A stretch of DNA of 64,000 bases from JALZUV01 sp963837025 (GTDB lineage: Bacteria; Pseudomonadota; Alphaproteobacteria; Rickettsiales; JALZUV01). Position 1 is the stretch's first letter. Each line of letters opens with the position of its first letter. Positions 55,130 through 64,000 of this stretch are shown here, piece by piece. The stretch spans positions 682,001 to 746,000 of the forward strand of contig CAWILT010000001.1 of assembly GCA_963837025.1 (NCBI GenBank). The letters run 5' to 3'. Made by a program: the position numbers and the translations under genes. The notes beneath the pieces are model-generated. The model did not search any database, was not told the origin of the DNA, and was given only the letters and a program-made list of their open reading frames with translations.

Positions 55130-56077
55130 CTATTGCTTTAATTGCGCAAGCGTAAATTCTTCATTGGTATTACAAAACTGGCAATTTACATTCAACTTTC
55201 CATCATCCATCATGGCTTCAAGCTCCGCATCGGGGAATTGCTCAAGTGTTTCTTTCACCCGCGCGCGTGAGCAGTTACATTCAGCGCGCAAATCTTCGGC
55301 ATCATACACCCAAACGCCATCTTCATTATACAATCTAAATAGCAATGCTTGGGGCGATAAATAAATATCCAGCAACTCATCTTCTTTGACAGTAGCGCCT
55401 AAAATGCGGTTGCGATTCCAAACTTCTAGCCCATTTTCTTCTAGATTATCTTTGGTATTATAATTTTTAAAATCAGGTTCTTCCTGCTCGCGTTTTTTTC
55501 CGCCTTCGTTTGGCATATGTTGCAGCATGAGCCCTGCCGAAATCCACATTTTTTCGCCATTTATTTCGCGCTGTGCACAGGCGGTTTTTACATAGACCAA
55601 ACTCTGCTCAGAATGGGTAAAATAATGCTGCATAGATTCGCTTAAATTATCACCCGATAGCTCGACAATACCTTGATAAGGCTTGTCGCCCTTTTGCAAT
55701 GTAATAGCCAAATATCCTTTGCCCATTAGCTGGGTAAGTGTGGCATTATCATTTTTAAAACTCGCACCTTCTTTTAATTCAGCATAACCGCGCATGGCAC
55801 CTTTTGCTGTAATATCAGCTACCATAAATGCCACATCACCTTCACCACGCAATTGCATGGTTAGCTTGCCGCGCCCTTTTAAATTGGTGGAAAGCATGGC
55901 AGCCAACAAGCAAAGTTCAGCCAATAATTTCGACACACTGGGCGGATAATCATGCTGATTTAAAATCGCATCTACCACGCCACCAATACGCACCACACGC
56001 CCGCGAATATCTGAATCGTGGATTAAAAAGGGCTGAATAAGATTATCGTAAGCAGCAAGTTCTAGGGCGTTCGTCAT
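55130..56077 (-). CDS. hslO: Redox-regulated chaperone Hsp33
   Basis: Holding chaperone switched on by oxidative and heat stress. The 315-residue protein has the HSP33 fold (ALELAAYDNLIQPF, LKGRGKLTMQLRGEGDVAFMVADITAKG) and the C-terminal redox zinc centre with CNCSRARV and CQFCN (CxC and CxxC). It follows argF by 27 bases, as in other alphaproteobacteria. Confidence 0.96.
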   Translation of the reverse strand: MTNALELAAYDNLIQPFLIHDSDIRGRVVRIGGVVDAILNQHDYPPSVSKLLAELCLLAAMLSTNLKGRGKLTMQLRGEGDVAFMVADITAKGAMRGYAELKEGASFKNDNATLTQLMGKGYLAITLQKGDKPYQGIVELSGDNLSESMQHYFTHSEQSLVYVKTACAQREINGEKMWISAGLMLQHMPNEGGKKREQEEPDFKNYNTKDNLEENGLEVWNRNRILGATVKEDELLDIYLSPQALLFRLYNEDGVWVYDAEDLRAECNCSRARVKETLEQFPDAELEAMMDDGKLNVNCQFCNTNEEFTLAQLKQ

Positions 56078-56104
56078 AAGCGATTAAGTCTAATTGAATA
56101 AAAT

Positions 56105-57043
56105 TTAAATTTGTTTAAAGCACCATAATAAAATGGCTTTTTGAATATGCAGACGATTTTCAGCCTCGTCAAACACTACCGATTGGGGGCCATCAATTAC
56201 CTGCGCGGTTACTTCCTCTTCACGGTGGGCTGGCAAGCAATGCAAAAATAATGCATCGGGTTTTGCGAGTTCCATACGTGCCTGCGTTACTTGATAAGGT
56301 GCTAAAAGTTTATGGCGTTTTTCTGCATTTTTATCACCCATAGAAACCCAACAATCGGTAAAAATAGCATCCGAATTTTTAACCGCTTCATCAGGCGATT
56401 CAAATAATTTCACCTTGCCTCCACGTTCCTCAGCCCATGCCATAACTTCACGGTTTGGCGTTAGTTCTTTAGGCGTTGAAATATGTAAGGTAAAATCAAA
56501 TAATACCGCGGCTTCAATTAAGCTGGTGGTTACATTATTGCCATCGCCTAACCACGTAAATTGCTTGCCTTTAACATCCCCACGATGCTCTTCATAGGTT
56601 AGAATATCAGCCATAATTTGGCACGGGTGGCTGCGGTCAGTTAAGCCGTTGATAATCGGCACATGGCCATGTTCAGCTAAGCCAACAGCACTTTCATGTT
56701 TATGCGCACGAATCATAATCACATCTACATAGCGCGACATTACCTTGGCCGTATCAGAAATGGTTTCGCCTCGGCCAATTTGGATTTGATCTTCGTTCAT
56801 GGTAATCGAATAGCCGCCTAAATCACGCATACCCACCTCAAACGAAATGCGCGTGCGGGTAGAAGGCTTCTCAAAAATCATACCTAAAATTTTTCCAGGC
56901 AAAGGCGAATATTCATACCCTTTTTTGAAGCCATCTTTCACTTTCTTGGCCTCTTCAATAATAATGCGCAGATCTTGCGATGTAAAATCGCGCAAGTCTA
57001 AAAAATGCCGAATCGGATATTGTGTTTCTAAAAAATTAGCCAT
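56105..57043 (-). CDS. argF: Ornithine carbamoyltransferase
   Basis: Makes citrulline from ornithine and carbamoyl phosphate. The 312-residue protein has EKPSTRTRISFEVG for carbamoyl-phosphate binding, DRSHPCQIMADILT, WLGDGNNVTTSLIEAA and the ornithine motif HCLPAHREEEVT. The ATG overlaps the end of argD (ATGGCTAA, eight bases). Confidence 0.97.
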   Translation of the reverse strand: MANFLETQYPIRHFLDLRDFTSQDLRIIIEEAKKVKDGFKKGYEYSPLPGKILGMIFEKPSTRTRISFEVGMRDLGGYSITMNEDQIQIGRGETISDTAKVMSRYVDVIMIRAHKHESAVGLAEHGHVPIINGLTDRSHPCQIMADILTYEEHRGDVKGKQFTWLGDGNNVTTSLIEAAVLFDFTLHISTPKELTPNREVMAWAEERGGKVKLFESPDEAVKNSDAIFTDCWVSMGDKNAEKRHKLLAPYQVTQARMELAKPDALFLHCLPAHREEEVTAQVIDGPQSVVFDEAENRLHIQKAILLWCFKQI

Positions 57044-58190
57044 CCATCGCCTCTAACTGTTGGTTAAAAATATCCATCGCTTGGGCAATGTGGCTTTCAT
57101 TGATAATGAGTGGCGGCACCACGCGCAGTACATTATCGCCAGCCGGTGCTAGTAATAATCCTGCATCGCGCAACTTTTCGTTTAAGCCATAAGCCGAAAC
57201 TTTCGTTTCCAGCCCCAACATTAAGCCAATCCCGCGCGCCTCAACCAATTTTGTTGGATGGTTCTTTACTAATTGCTGCAAATTGGATTTCAATAATGCG
57301 CCCATGCGTTGTGACATGCCAAGCACGTTATTATGCGTTAATTCTTCTAACACTACGGTTCCCACCGCCATCGCCAACGGGTTACTGCCATAGGTTGAGC
57401 CATGACAGCCCGGCGTCATCACATCTGAAATGGCTTGCGTAACTAAACAAGCCGCAACGGGAAAGCCGCTGCCAATGCCCTTGCCAATGGTCACTACATC
57501 AGGCACTACGCCATAATGTTCATACGCGAATAAAGTGCCCAACCGGCCTGTGCCACATTGAACCTCATCAAAAAACAAAATTAGCCCATGTTCATCAGCT
57601 AACTCGCGAGCGCGCTGCAAATAGGCTTTGCTGTGCGGGCGCACGCCCCCCTCGCCTTGCACAGGCTCCAGCATAATGGCAGCTGTGTCATCATTAACTG
57701 CTGCTTCCAACGCTGCAATATCATCAAAATCTACCGTCTGAAACCCTGTGAGTAGCGGATGATAGGATTCCTGCACGCGCGAATTACTGCCTGCCGAAAG
57801 AGCACCCAATGTGCGGCCATGAAAGCCGCCGGCTGCCACGATAATGGTATGGCGATTCGTCTCATTCACATGGTGATATCGCCGAATAAACTTGATGGCC
57901 GATTCCACCGCTTCCGCACCGGATGAACAACAAAAAATGGCATCGGCAAAGCTTAAACTCACCAGTTTTTCAGAAAATTCTTTTAAGCCAGCATTTTGAA
58001 ATAAGTTAGAGCAATGCCATAATTCACCCGCCTGCTTTTGCAACGCCGCCACCAACCGTGGATGACTGTGGCCGAGCGCATTCACCGCAATGCCCGCCGC
58101 AAAATCAAGGTAGCGCTTGCCGGCATCATCAAACAAATACACCCCTTCGCCGCGCACCATGGTAATATCGGCGCGACGATAAACAGGCAT
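57036..58190 (-). CDS. argD: Acetylornithine aminotransferase
   Basis: PLP-dependent class III aminotransferase of arginine synthesis (and possibly lysine synthesis). The 384-residue protein has YLDFAAGIAVNALGHSHP, FCCSSGAEAVESAIKFIRRYH, LFFDEVQCGTGRLG and the PLP Lys in VTIGKGIGSGFPVAACL. Complete and normal. Confidence 0.95.
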   Translation of the reverse strand: MPVYRRADITMVRGEGVYLFDDAGKRYLDFAAGIAVNALGHSHPRLVAALQKQAGELWHCSNLFQNAGLKEFSEKLVSLSFADAIFCCSSGAEAVESAIKFIRRYHHVNETNRHTIIVAAGGFHGRTLGALSAGSNSRVQESYHPLLTGFQTVDFDDIAALEAAVNDDTAAIMLEPVQGEGGVRPHSKAYLQRARELADEHGLILFFDEVQCGTGRLGTLFAYEHYGVVPDVVTIGKGIGSGFPVAACLVTQAISDVMTPGCHGSTYGSNPLAMAVGTVVLEELTHNNVLGMSQRMGALLKSNLQQLVKNHPTKLVEARGIGLMLGLETKVSAYGLNEKLRDAGLLLAPAGDNVLRVVPPLIINESHIAQAMDIFNQQLEAMDG

Positions 58191-58204
58191 AATAGCTGAT
58201 GAAC

Positions 58205-58993
58205 TTACGATTTTAGCCTCCAGCCTTTAACAAAAGTAAAACGCACCACTAACCAGCTTATAAAAGTAAGCACTAACAGCACGATAGCGCCTAATTCAAT
58301 ATTGCCATCATGGTGGCCAGTCATGGCATAACGAAAGCCATCAATCATATAGAAAAACGGATCAATATGGCTTATTTTTTGCCAAAATGAGGGCAAGCTA
58401 TCAATTGAATAAAAGGTGCCTGACAAGAAAGCTAGAGGCGTGATCACATAGTTGGTAATTGCCGCCATCTGGTCAAAGCTCTGCGCGATAATGCCTGCTA
58501 GGCAACCCAATAACGATAAAAACATGCTTGATATAACGATAAAATAAATGGCATAGCCAATATGATGAATATTAAATGGTACGAATATATAGATGGCGAT
58601 ACCACAACTTAGCGCCACAACTACACCGCGCGTCACCCCGCCCATGGCGAGTGCAAATGCCAGCTCGCCACCTTTGAATGGCGGCATCAATAAATCAATA
58701 ATCACACCTTGAATTTTTGATAACATTAATGAGGATGAAGCATTGGCAAAAGCATTCTGCACAACTGCCATCATAATTAATCCAGGTGCTATAAACTCCT
58801 CATAGGGCAAATCACCCACAATACGCTTAGACCCGCCCAAGGCTAAATTTAAAATCGCTAAAAATAATAGCGTGGTGATACAGGGCGCTAATAGGGTTTG
58901 GTTCCACACTTTCATAAAGCGCCACACTTCGCGCTTATAGAGCGTCCACACACTTAAAAACGGGCTGTAATCTGAGATACTAAAAGTGGTCAT
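58205..58993 (-). CDS. ABC-2 type transporter permease
   Basis: A 262-residue membrane protein with about six spans (LLAPCITTLLFLAILNLALGG, YAIYFIVISSMFLSLLGCLAGIIAQ, YVITPLAFLSGTFYSIDSLP, IVLLVLTFISWLVVRFTFV). The pattern FIAPGLIMMAVVQNAFANASSSL is that of ABC-2 permeases. The ATPase partner is not adjacent. It shares four bases (ATGA) with tlyA. Substrate unknown. Confidence 0.9.
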   Translation of the reverse strand: MTTFSISDYSPFLSVWTLYKREVWRFMKVWNQTLLAPCITTLLFLAILNLALGGSKRIVGDLPYEEFIAPGLIMMAVVQNAFANASSSLMLSKIQGVIIDLLMPPFKGGELAFALAMGGVTRGVVVALSCGIAIYIFVPFNIHHIGYAIYFIVISSMFLSLLGCLAGIIAQSFDQMAAITNYVITPLAFLSGTFYSIDSLPSFWQKISHIDPFFYMIDGFRYAMTGHHDGNIELGAIVLLVLTFISWLVVRFTFVKGWRLKS

Positions 58994-59727
58994 AATTTGT
59001 GCGCTACCAATAAAAATTCAACATTGCCTTTCGGGCCGGTAATGGGGCTTTGGGTAATACCTTGCACGTGCCAGCCATTGCCTGAAACCCACTCGGCTAT
59101 ATCATCGCAAATGGCCTGATGCAAGGCGGGGTCACGCACCACACCCCCTTTTGCTAAATTCTCTTTGCCTGCTTCAAATTGCGGTTTGATTAAAACCGCC
59201 ATCCACCCTTTTGGTTTAATGAATGCCATGGTTGCAGGTAGCACCGTTTTAAGACTAATAAAACTAGCATCGCATACTAAACCATCAAGTGTGTCTTCAA
59301 AAACTTCTGCTGTGACGTAGCGTGCATTGGTTTTTTCGATGTTTATCACGCGCGCATCTTGGCGTAATTTCTCATGCAACTGGCCATAACCCACGTCTAT
59401 AGCATACACTTTTATAGCACCTAGGGTTAGCAGCACATCGGTAAAACCGCCTGTTGATGCACCAATATCAACCAACACTTGACCCGTCACATCTATCGCA
59501 TATTCTTGTAATGCTTTGGCTAATTTCATACCCCCGCGTGATACCCACGGATGATCTTTTTCCTTTAACACTACCACCATATCATCGCGCACTTGCATAC
59601 CCGCTTTAGTGAGTAATTGATGGTTCTCATCCATTACCTTTTGAGCCAAAATCAAGGCTTGCGCACGCGTTTTGCTTTCGGCCAAATTGCAATTAACCAG
59701 TAGTTGATCCAGCCGAATTTTAGCCAT
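58990..59727 (-). CDS. tlyA: TlyA family rRNA 2'-O-methyltransferase
   Basis: The 245-residue protein has an N-terminal S4 RNA-binding domain (KIRLDQLLVNCNLAESKTRAQALILAQKV) and an FtsJ-like methyltransferase domain with SAM motif VDIGASTGGFTDVLL and the KDKE-type residues in HPWVSRGGMKLAKAL and VLIKPQFEAGKE. TlyA enzymes methylate 16S and/or 23S rRNA at cytidine; older annotation calls them hemolysins. The start overlaps asmA by eight bases (ATGGCTAA). Confidence 0.94.
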   Translation of the reverse strand: MAKIRLDQLLVNCNLAESKTRAQALILAQKVMDENHQLLTKAGMQVRDDMVVVLKEKDHPWVSRGGMKLAKALQEYAIDVTGQVLVDIGASTGGFTDVLLTLGAIKVYAIDVGYGQLHEKLRQDARVINIEKTNARYVTAEVFEDTLDGLVCDASFISLKTVLPATMAFIKPKGWMAVLIKPQFEAGKENLAKGGVVRDPALHQAICDDIAEWVSGNGWHVQGITQSPITGPKGNVEFLLVAHKL

Positions 59728-61972
59728 TCGTCTCTAAAGTAGCGGGCGCTTGGTTAGCGTCAGGCAATTCAGCAGGCGCGGGAACGGGCTCAGCGGCGGC
59801 AGGAGGTGTAGTTACAACCGGTTCTGGCTTAGCTGCCACAGGTGCTGCAATCGGATCTGGCTCCACCTTTGCCGCTGGTGCATCTGCTGCAGGTTCAGGT
59901 GCAACCGTTGGTGAAATGGGCTCATTTGCTGTGGCGGGTGCTGGGGATTTTGGTTTTTGCAACTCAATATCCGGAATGGCATTAATCGCATCACCAAATG
60001 GATTCAATCCATTTTTATCAAGTTCTTGCAACATACCTTTTAACGCAGCAGGATTTTTATTTTCTTTAAAATCTTTAAATTGCTCTTTAATAATATCTTT
60101 GCTTGGCTCAAACGCATCTTCAATCGCTTTACCTTGCATTTTTAGCCCTTCCAAATCTTGCGGATTTTTAAGCGCCTCGTTTAGCAAATTACCCAAAGTG
60201 CGCGTATAATCCGGTTTCAAAGTGACATTACTAAAGGGCCCTTTAATGATGATGGGCACCATCAAACCTGCATATTGTTTGCTGGTTCCATCTTCTTGTA
60301 TCACGGCATTAGGTATTGTTTGAGGTGTAAGCACTAAATCAAGTGACTTGGCACCTAAATTTATCGTTCCCGTTGTACCCGCTTTTAAACTGGGTGCGCG
60401 TAAACTACCCTCGCGCAAGCGCATCACGCCACCATCCATCGAAAAATCTAACGTAATATTATCAAACGGGGTTTTAACCCCATCATTCGATTCTACCACA
60501 CCTAGAGCCGTGCCCGTTTTAGCAAATAATGTGGGTAGCGAGTAACCTGAAACTACGCCATTATTGATAATCATATCACCACCGCCCGATAGACGATTAA
60601 CATAATCATAAACCGAATTTCCATTACTTTTAAGGGAGATATTTAAATTGGTATTTCCAGTAACAGCCACTTTATCAGTGAATTGTTTCGCTAGATTTTG
60701 AAACGGCATATCGGTTATTTTGGCACGCAAATTCCATGTGCCGCGCGAATCAGCCGCGCCACTACCTGCTAGATTACCACCCAATAAACCGGTCGAAAAA
60801 TTTGGAATAGTTAAATTGCCATTTCGCAACGCCAATGTTGTTTTAAAATTACTGAAAACATAGCCTGAAGTAATAAGGTCATTAACCGTTACATTTGCAT
60901 CCGCATTGAGCATATTTAAAGCGGAAAAATCAATCGGCGCGCGGCTCCAACCCTCATCAGCATAGGCATTGGAAACCAAAGGTAACACGAAATTGCTGGC
61001 TGATTTATTGCCGCCCGTTAAGGCATCCAAATTTAAACTTGGAATCGTAAGCGTGGTGTTCACCAGCGGTTTAGAACCGCTATAATCTACCTTTAACGAT
61101 CCAGATGCTGAAATATCTTTTTGCGTCGTAATAGTAAGCATTTCTAGATTTGCCTGCTTTTGATTAGCGCTAAATTTACGGCTGTTGACTTGGCCAATGC
61201 CCGTAATGGTAGCTTGTAATTCACCTGCAACGGACGGATCAAACACACCGCTTGAAACATTTAAACCATTCAACACCCCATTCAAATTCGCTTTTACCAG
61301 CGACGATTTTACACTGCCGCTTAATGGGGTTGCTGCATCGCTGAATAAGCTCATCGTATTATCGGTTTGCACATCAATTTGATAATTAGCACCGGCAAAA
61401 TTAAGCAGCACATTAAGCTTTGAGCGATTATTGCTGTAATCCAGATTCAGCTTTTCACTTGTAAATTTTTGACCCGGCTTCAGGTAAGAAATTCGCGTAT
61501 TCACCACATTAATGGCATCTACATTTAATGCAAATTGTGGCGCATTAGATTGACTGGCTCCAGCAGCAGTTTTGGTCATTTCCATCACGGTAAATTCCCA
61601 GTTTTTCTTGCCACCAATAGCTTCTTCTAAATAAAAATCGCCTTCATTTATGGTCAGCTCATGCACTTCCACTTTTTTCTCAAATAACGGCCAAAGCGCT
61701 ATATTCAAATCAAGCGTACCAATTTTTGCTAAATGCGGCGATATAAATCCTTCAGGATTTTTAACCGTAACGTCATTGAGTTGAAGCTTAACTTCGGGCA
61801 ATAATTTCAACTCAAGCGGGCCATTAATCGTAACCTCACGTCCTGTTTTTTGCTCAACAAAACGCAGCACATCATCGCGATAGCTATCCAACGGCACTAA
61901 AAATGGAAGCGCAATTATCGTGGCCAATAATATAAGAATAAGGCTACCTAACCATGTGAAAAATCTAAGCAT
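59720..61972 (-). CDS. AsmA family protein
   Basis: A 750-residue protein anchored by one N-terminal span (FFTWLGSLILILLATIIALPFLV), followed by the AsmA start LDSYRDDVLRFVEQKTGREVTINGPLELKLLP and a long beta-rich periplasmic region. The C-terminal AsmA segment GTTGTINLGAKSLDLVLTP is present. The last roughly 90 residues are a Pro/Ala/Glu low-complexity tail. AsmA-like proteins are linked to outer-membrane lipid transport and biogenesis. Confidence 0.92.
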   Translation of the reverse strand: MLRFFTWLGSLILILLATIIALPFLVPLDSYRDDVLRFVEQKTGREVTINGPLELKLLPEVKLQLNDVTVKNPEGFISPHLAKIGTLDLNIALWPLFEKKVEVHELTINEGDFYLEEAIGGKKNWEFTVMEMTKTAAGASQSNAPQFALNVDAINVVNTRISYLKPGQKFTSEKLNLDYSNNRSKLNVLLNFAGANYQIDVQTDNTMSLFSDAATPLSGSVKSSLVKANLNGVLNGLNVSSGVFDPSVAGELQATITGIGQVNSRKFSANQKQANLEMLTITTQKDISASGSLKVDYSGSKPLVNTTLTIPSLNLDALTGGNKSASNFVLPLVSNAYADEGWSRAPIDFSALNMLNADANVTVNDLITSGYVFSNFKTTLALRNGNLTIPNFSTGLLGGNLAGSGAADSRGTWNLRAKITDMPFQNLAKQFTDKVAVTGNTNLNISLKSNGNSVYDYVNRLSGGGDMIINNGVVSGYSLPTLFAKTGTALGVVESNDGVKTPFDNITLDFSMDGGVMRLREGSLRAPSLKAGTTGTINLGAKSLDLVLTPQTIPNAVIQEDGTSKQYAGLMVPIIIKGPFSNVTLKPDYTRTLGNLLNEALKNPQDLEGLKMQGKAIEDAFEPSKDIIKEQFKDFKENKNPAALKGMLQELDKNGLNPFGDAINAIPDIELQKPKSPAPATANEPISPTVAPEPAADAPAAKVEPDPIAAPVAAKPEPVVTTPPAAAEPVPAPAELPDANQAPATLETNG

Positions 61973-61985
61973 TATAATTCCTTTT

Positions 61986-63053
61986 TTATTTTATACGCGC
62001 ATGATGAAGTAACATAAAGTCAGCCAAAACGCACGCCATCATTGCTTCACCAACCGGCACAGCGCGAATACCCACACAAGGATCATGACGGCCTTTGGTT
62101 TGTATGGTCGTTGGCTGCAATTCGCGCGTTAGCGCAGGCTGCTCAATCAATAATGAACTGGTAGGCTTAACGGCAAAACGCACTACCAGTGGTTGCCCGC
62201 TTGAAATACCACCCAAAACACCACCCGCATGGTTTGACGTAAACCCAACCTTGCCATTATCGTTAATCAAAATATCGCTATTATCTTCACCTCGCAGGGC
62301 TGCGCTCGCAAATCCATCGCCTATTTCAACGCCCTTAACCGCGTTGATTGACATCATCGCGGCAGCCAATGCGGTATCTAGTTTTTGATAAATTGGCTCG
62401 CCCCAACCTGCTGGCACACCATGCGCTTGCACTTCAATAACCGCCCCAATAGAGCTGCCTTGCTTGCGAATAGCCAGCAATTGAGTTTCCCATTCATGAG
62501 CAATAGCCGCATGCGGGCAGAAAAAATTATTATGCGGCACTTGCGCCCAATCGTAATTTTCAGCATCAATTTTGTGGCTTCCCATCTGCACCATCGCCGC
62601 GCGGATAGTGATGGATTTACCCATAATTTTTCGCGCGATAGCGCCAGCGGCCACGCGCATGGCTGTTTCACGCGCTGAGGAGCGCCCGCCGCCGCGATAG
62701 TCGCGAAAGCCATATTTGGCATCATACGTATAATCAGCATGGCCGGGGCGATATTTATCTTTAATATCGCTATAATCTTTCGATTTTTGATCATGGTTAT
62801 GGATAATTAGGCTGATGGGTGTGCCCGTGGTTTTGCCTTCAAACACGCCTGATAAAATTTCCACCTCATCGGCCTCTTGGCGCTGGGTCGTGACATGTGA
62901 CTGTCCCGGGCGGCGGTGGTCTAAATAGGGCTGAATATCTGCTTCGCAAAGTGCAATCCCTGCTGGGCAACCATCCACAACACAGCCAATAGCCTTGCCA
63001 TGGCTTTCCCCCCATGTGGTGAAAGTAAACAGGTTGCCGAAGCGGTTAAACAT
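61986..63053 (-). CDS. aroC: Chorismate synthase
   Basis: Last step to chorismate, FMN dependent. The 355-residue protein has the signatures TTWGESHGKAIGCVVDG, RPGHADYTYDAKYGFRDYRGGGRSSARETAMRVAAGAIA and GKVGFTSNHAGGVLGGISSGQP, plus KGRHDPCVGIRAVPVGEAM near the C-terminus. Complete and standard. It lies five bases after fabI. Confidence 0.98.
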   Translation of the reverse strand: MFNRFGNLFTFTTWGESHGKAIGCVVDGCPAGIALCEADIQPYLDHRRPGQSHVTTQRQEADEVEILSGVFEGKTTGTPISLIIHNHDQKSKDYSDIKDKYRPGHADYTYDAKYGFRDYRGGGRSSARETAMRVAAGAIARKIMGKSITIRAAMVQMGSHKIDAENYDWAQVPHNNFFCPHAAIAHEWETQLLAIRKQGSSIGAVIEVQAHGVPAGWGEPIYQKLDTALAAAMMSINAVKGVEIGDGFASAALRGEDNSDILINDNGKVGFTSNHAGGVLGGISSGQPLVVRFAVKPTSSLLIEQPALTRELQPTTIQTKGRHDPCVGIRAVPVGEAMMACVLADFMLLHHARIK

Positions 63054-63058
63054 AAAGC

Positions 63059-63883
63059 TTAAAGCGCGCCGATATCGGGCGCATCAGTACGTTTCATTCC
63101 TACGACGTGATAGCCGCTATCAACGTGCAAATTCTCACCCGTTGTGCCCGCACCCAAATCGGACAGTAAATACAGCGCAGCACCGCCCACATCAGGCAAG
63201 GTTGTATTGCGTCCGAGAGGCGAGTTATACTCGTTCCATTTCAAAATATAACGGAAATCGCCAATGCCAGATGCAGCCAAGGTTTTTACGGGACCCGCAG
63301 AAATTGAATTAACGCGAATGTTAAATTTACCTAAATCCATCGCCAAGTAGCGAATGGATGCTTCAAGCGCCGCTTTAGCAACGCCCATCACATTATAATG
63401 GGGCACCACACGTTCAGCGCCTAAGTAGCTTAAACTCACCATGCTGCCACCCTTTTTCATCAGTGGATAAGCACGCTTGGCCACCGCGGTGAATGAATAG
63501 CAAGAAATATCCATCGAACGCAAAAAGTTGCTCTGTGAGGTATCCACATACATGCCTTTGAGTTCTTCTTTATCAGAAAATGCAATGGCATGCACAACAA
63601 AATCAAGTTCGCCCCACTCTTTTTCGAGCGTGTTAAACACCGCATCAATACTGGCTTCATCGGTCACGTCACATGGCAACACTTTATTGCTGCCCAGCGA
63701 TTCTGCTAAAGGCTGCACGCGCTTTTGCAATGCCTCGCCTTGATAGGTAAAGGCAATTTCAGCGCCTTGCGCACTTAATTGCTGCGCAATGCCCCATGCA
63801 AGCGATTTATCATTGGCAACACCCATGATAACACCACGCTTACCGCGCATAATTTCGCCTTTAACATATGTTTGTTCTGACAT
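63059..63883 (-). CDS. fabI: Enoyl-[acyl-carrier-protein] reductase (NADH)
   Basis: Final reduction in each cycle of fatty-acid elongation. The 274-residue short-chain dehydrogenase has RGVIMGVANDKSLAWGIAQQL (the FabI cofactor loop), LDFVVHAIAFSDKEEL and the catalytic HYNVMGVAKAALEA (Tyr-x6-Lys), which distinguishes FabI from FabG. Upstream on the same strand, 11 bases away, ends a surface-antigen gene. Confidence 0.97.
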   Translation of the reverse strand: MSEQTYVKGEIMRGKRGVIMGVANDKSLAWGIAQQLSAQGAEIAFTYQGEALQKRVQPLAESLGSNKVLPCDVTDEASIDAVFNTLEKEWGELDFVVHAIAFSDKEELKGMYVDTSQSNFLRSMDISCYSFTAVAKRAYPLMKKGGSMVSLSYLGAERVVPHYNVMGVAKAALEASIRYLAMDLGKFNIRVNSISAGPVKTLAASGIGDFRYILKWNEYNSPLGRNTTLPDVGGAALYLLSDLGAGTTGENLHVDSGYHVVGMKRTDAPDIGAL

Positions 63884-63894
63884 GCTGCTACTTT

Positions 63895-64000
63895 CTAACT
63901 TTCAATCTTCCACGTGCCATTTGATTGACGACATGCCACACCTTGACCTTGCTCAGCGCGGCCATCAATGATGATGGTTTGTTCATATTTACGGCAATAT
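63895..64000 (-). CDS. C-terminal end of a 17-kDa surface antigen-like protein (partial)
   Basis: The last 34 codons of a gene that begins beyond the window. The visible end reads YCRKYEQTIIIDGRAEQGQG followed by VACRQSNGTWKIES. This Cys-Arg-x-Tyr ... Gly-x-Ala-Cys-Arg-Gln ... Gly-x-Trp pattern is the conserved C-terminus of the rickettsial 17-kDa antigen and related outer-membrane glycine-zipper proteins. The N-terminal lipobox and glycine zipper cannot be checked here. Confidence 0.7.
   Translation of the reverse strand, partial: YCRKYEQTIIIDGRAEQGQGVACRQSNGTWKIES

Overview
The window reads as chromosome of a moderately AT-rich alphaproteobacterium. Markers are a short prolyl-tRNA synthetase followed by lolC/lolD/dnaE, the queA/ppi/coaD/gyrA neighbourhood, a DivL-type pseudo-histidine kinase beside ahcY, argD/argF/hslO, and class II DAHP synthase. 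A virB3-virB4-virB6-virB6-virB6 run and the tail of a 17-kDa-surface-antigen-like protein point towards the Rickettsiales or a deep-branching relative. However, genes for arginine (argG, argF, argD), aromatic (aroG, aroC), folate (folE) and isoprenoid (dxs) synthesis argue against a strongly reduced intracellular parasite. The taxonomic placement is inference from gene content.

Layout. 1-6843: partial clpB (-), an exported DUF3108 protein, a methyltransferase and an unknown protein (+), then class II DAHP synthase and glyoxalase II (-), with a hairpin terminator shared between the converging units. 6958-10293: a 1111-residue FecR-domain/RTX-like protein. 18109-10290 (-): virB3, virB4, three virB6 paralogues and a small lipoprotein. 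28709-18260 (-): a tightly packed run of exbB, exbD, a second exbD, a TonB/TolA-like gene, rfbB, proS, lolC/E, lolD and dnaE. 28836-31445 (+): folE, trkH and an unknown Gly-rich protein. 40408-31446 (-): argG, an unknown acidic protein, gyrA, a tiny lipoprotein, a ROK kinase, coaD, periplasmic cyclophilin, queA and a TSUP permease. 40470-43476 (+): an anchored thioredoxin-fold protein, a lytic transglycosylase and an AT-rich membrane ORF. 43535-44824 (-): gltA. 44967-45875 (+): a lipoprotein, YggT and a 2Fe-2S thioredoxin-like protein. 52873-45868 (-): dxs, an L,D-transpeptidase-like gene, ahcY, divL and purU. 52857-55118 (+): an MlaC-like exported protein and a GAF/HD-GYP phosphodiesterase. 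64000-55130 (-): surface antigen (partial), fabI, aroC, asmA, tlyA, an ABC-2 permease, argD, argF and hslO.

Most genes are packed with short gaps or small overlaps (ATGA, TAATG, ATGNNTAA), so many neighbours are probably co-transcribed and translationally coupled. I saw no tRNA, rRNA, insertion sequence, integrase or CRISPR array, and no gap longer than about 150 bases.

The points most worth a second look are: (1) an ExbB-ExbD-ExbD-TonB motor in which the second ExbD has Asn in place of the proton-path Asp, and whose TonB-like gene seems to start at an ATT codon; (2) the three-VirB6 secretion cluster ending head-to-head with a FecR/RTX protein; (3) DivL with Tyr at the phospho-acceptor position; (4) an overlapping divergent start pair between dxs and an MlaC-like gene; (5) several unrecognised small proteins and lipoproteins.
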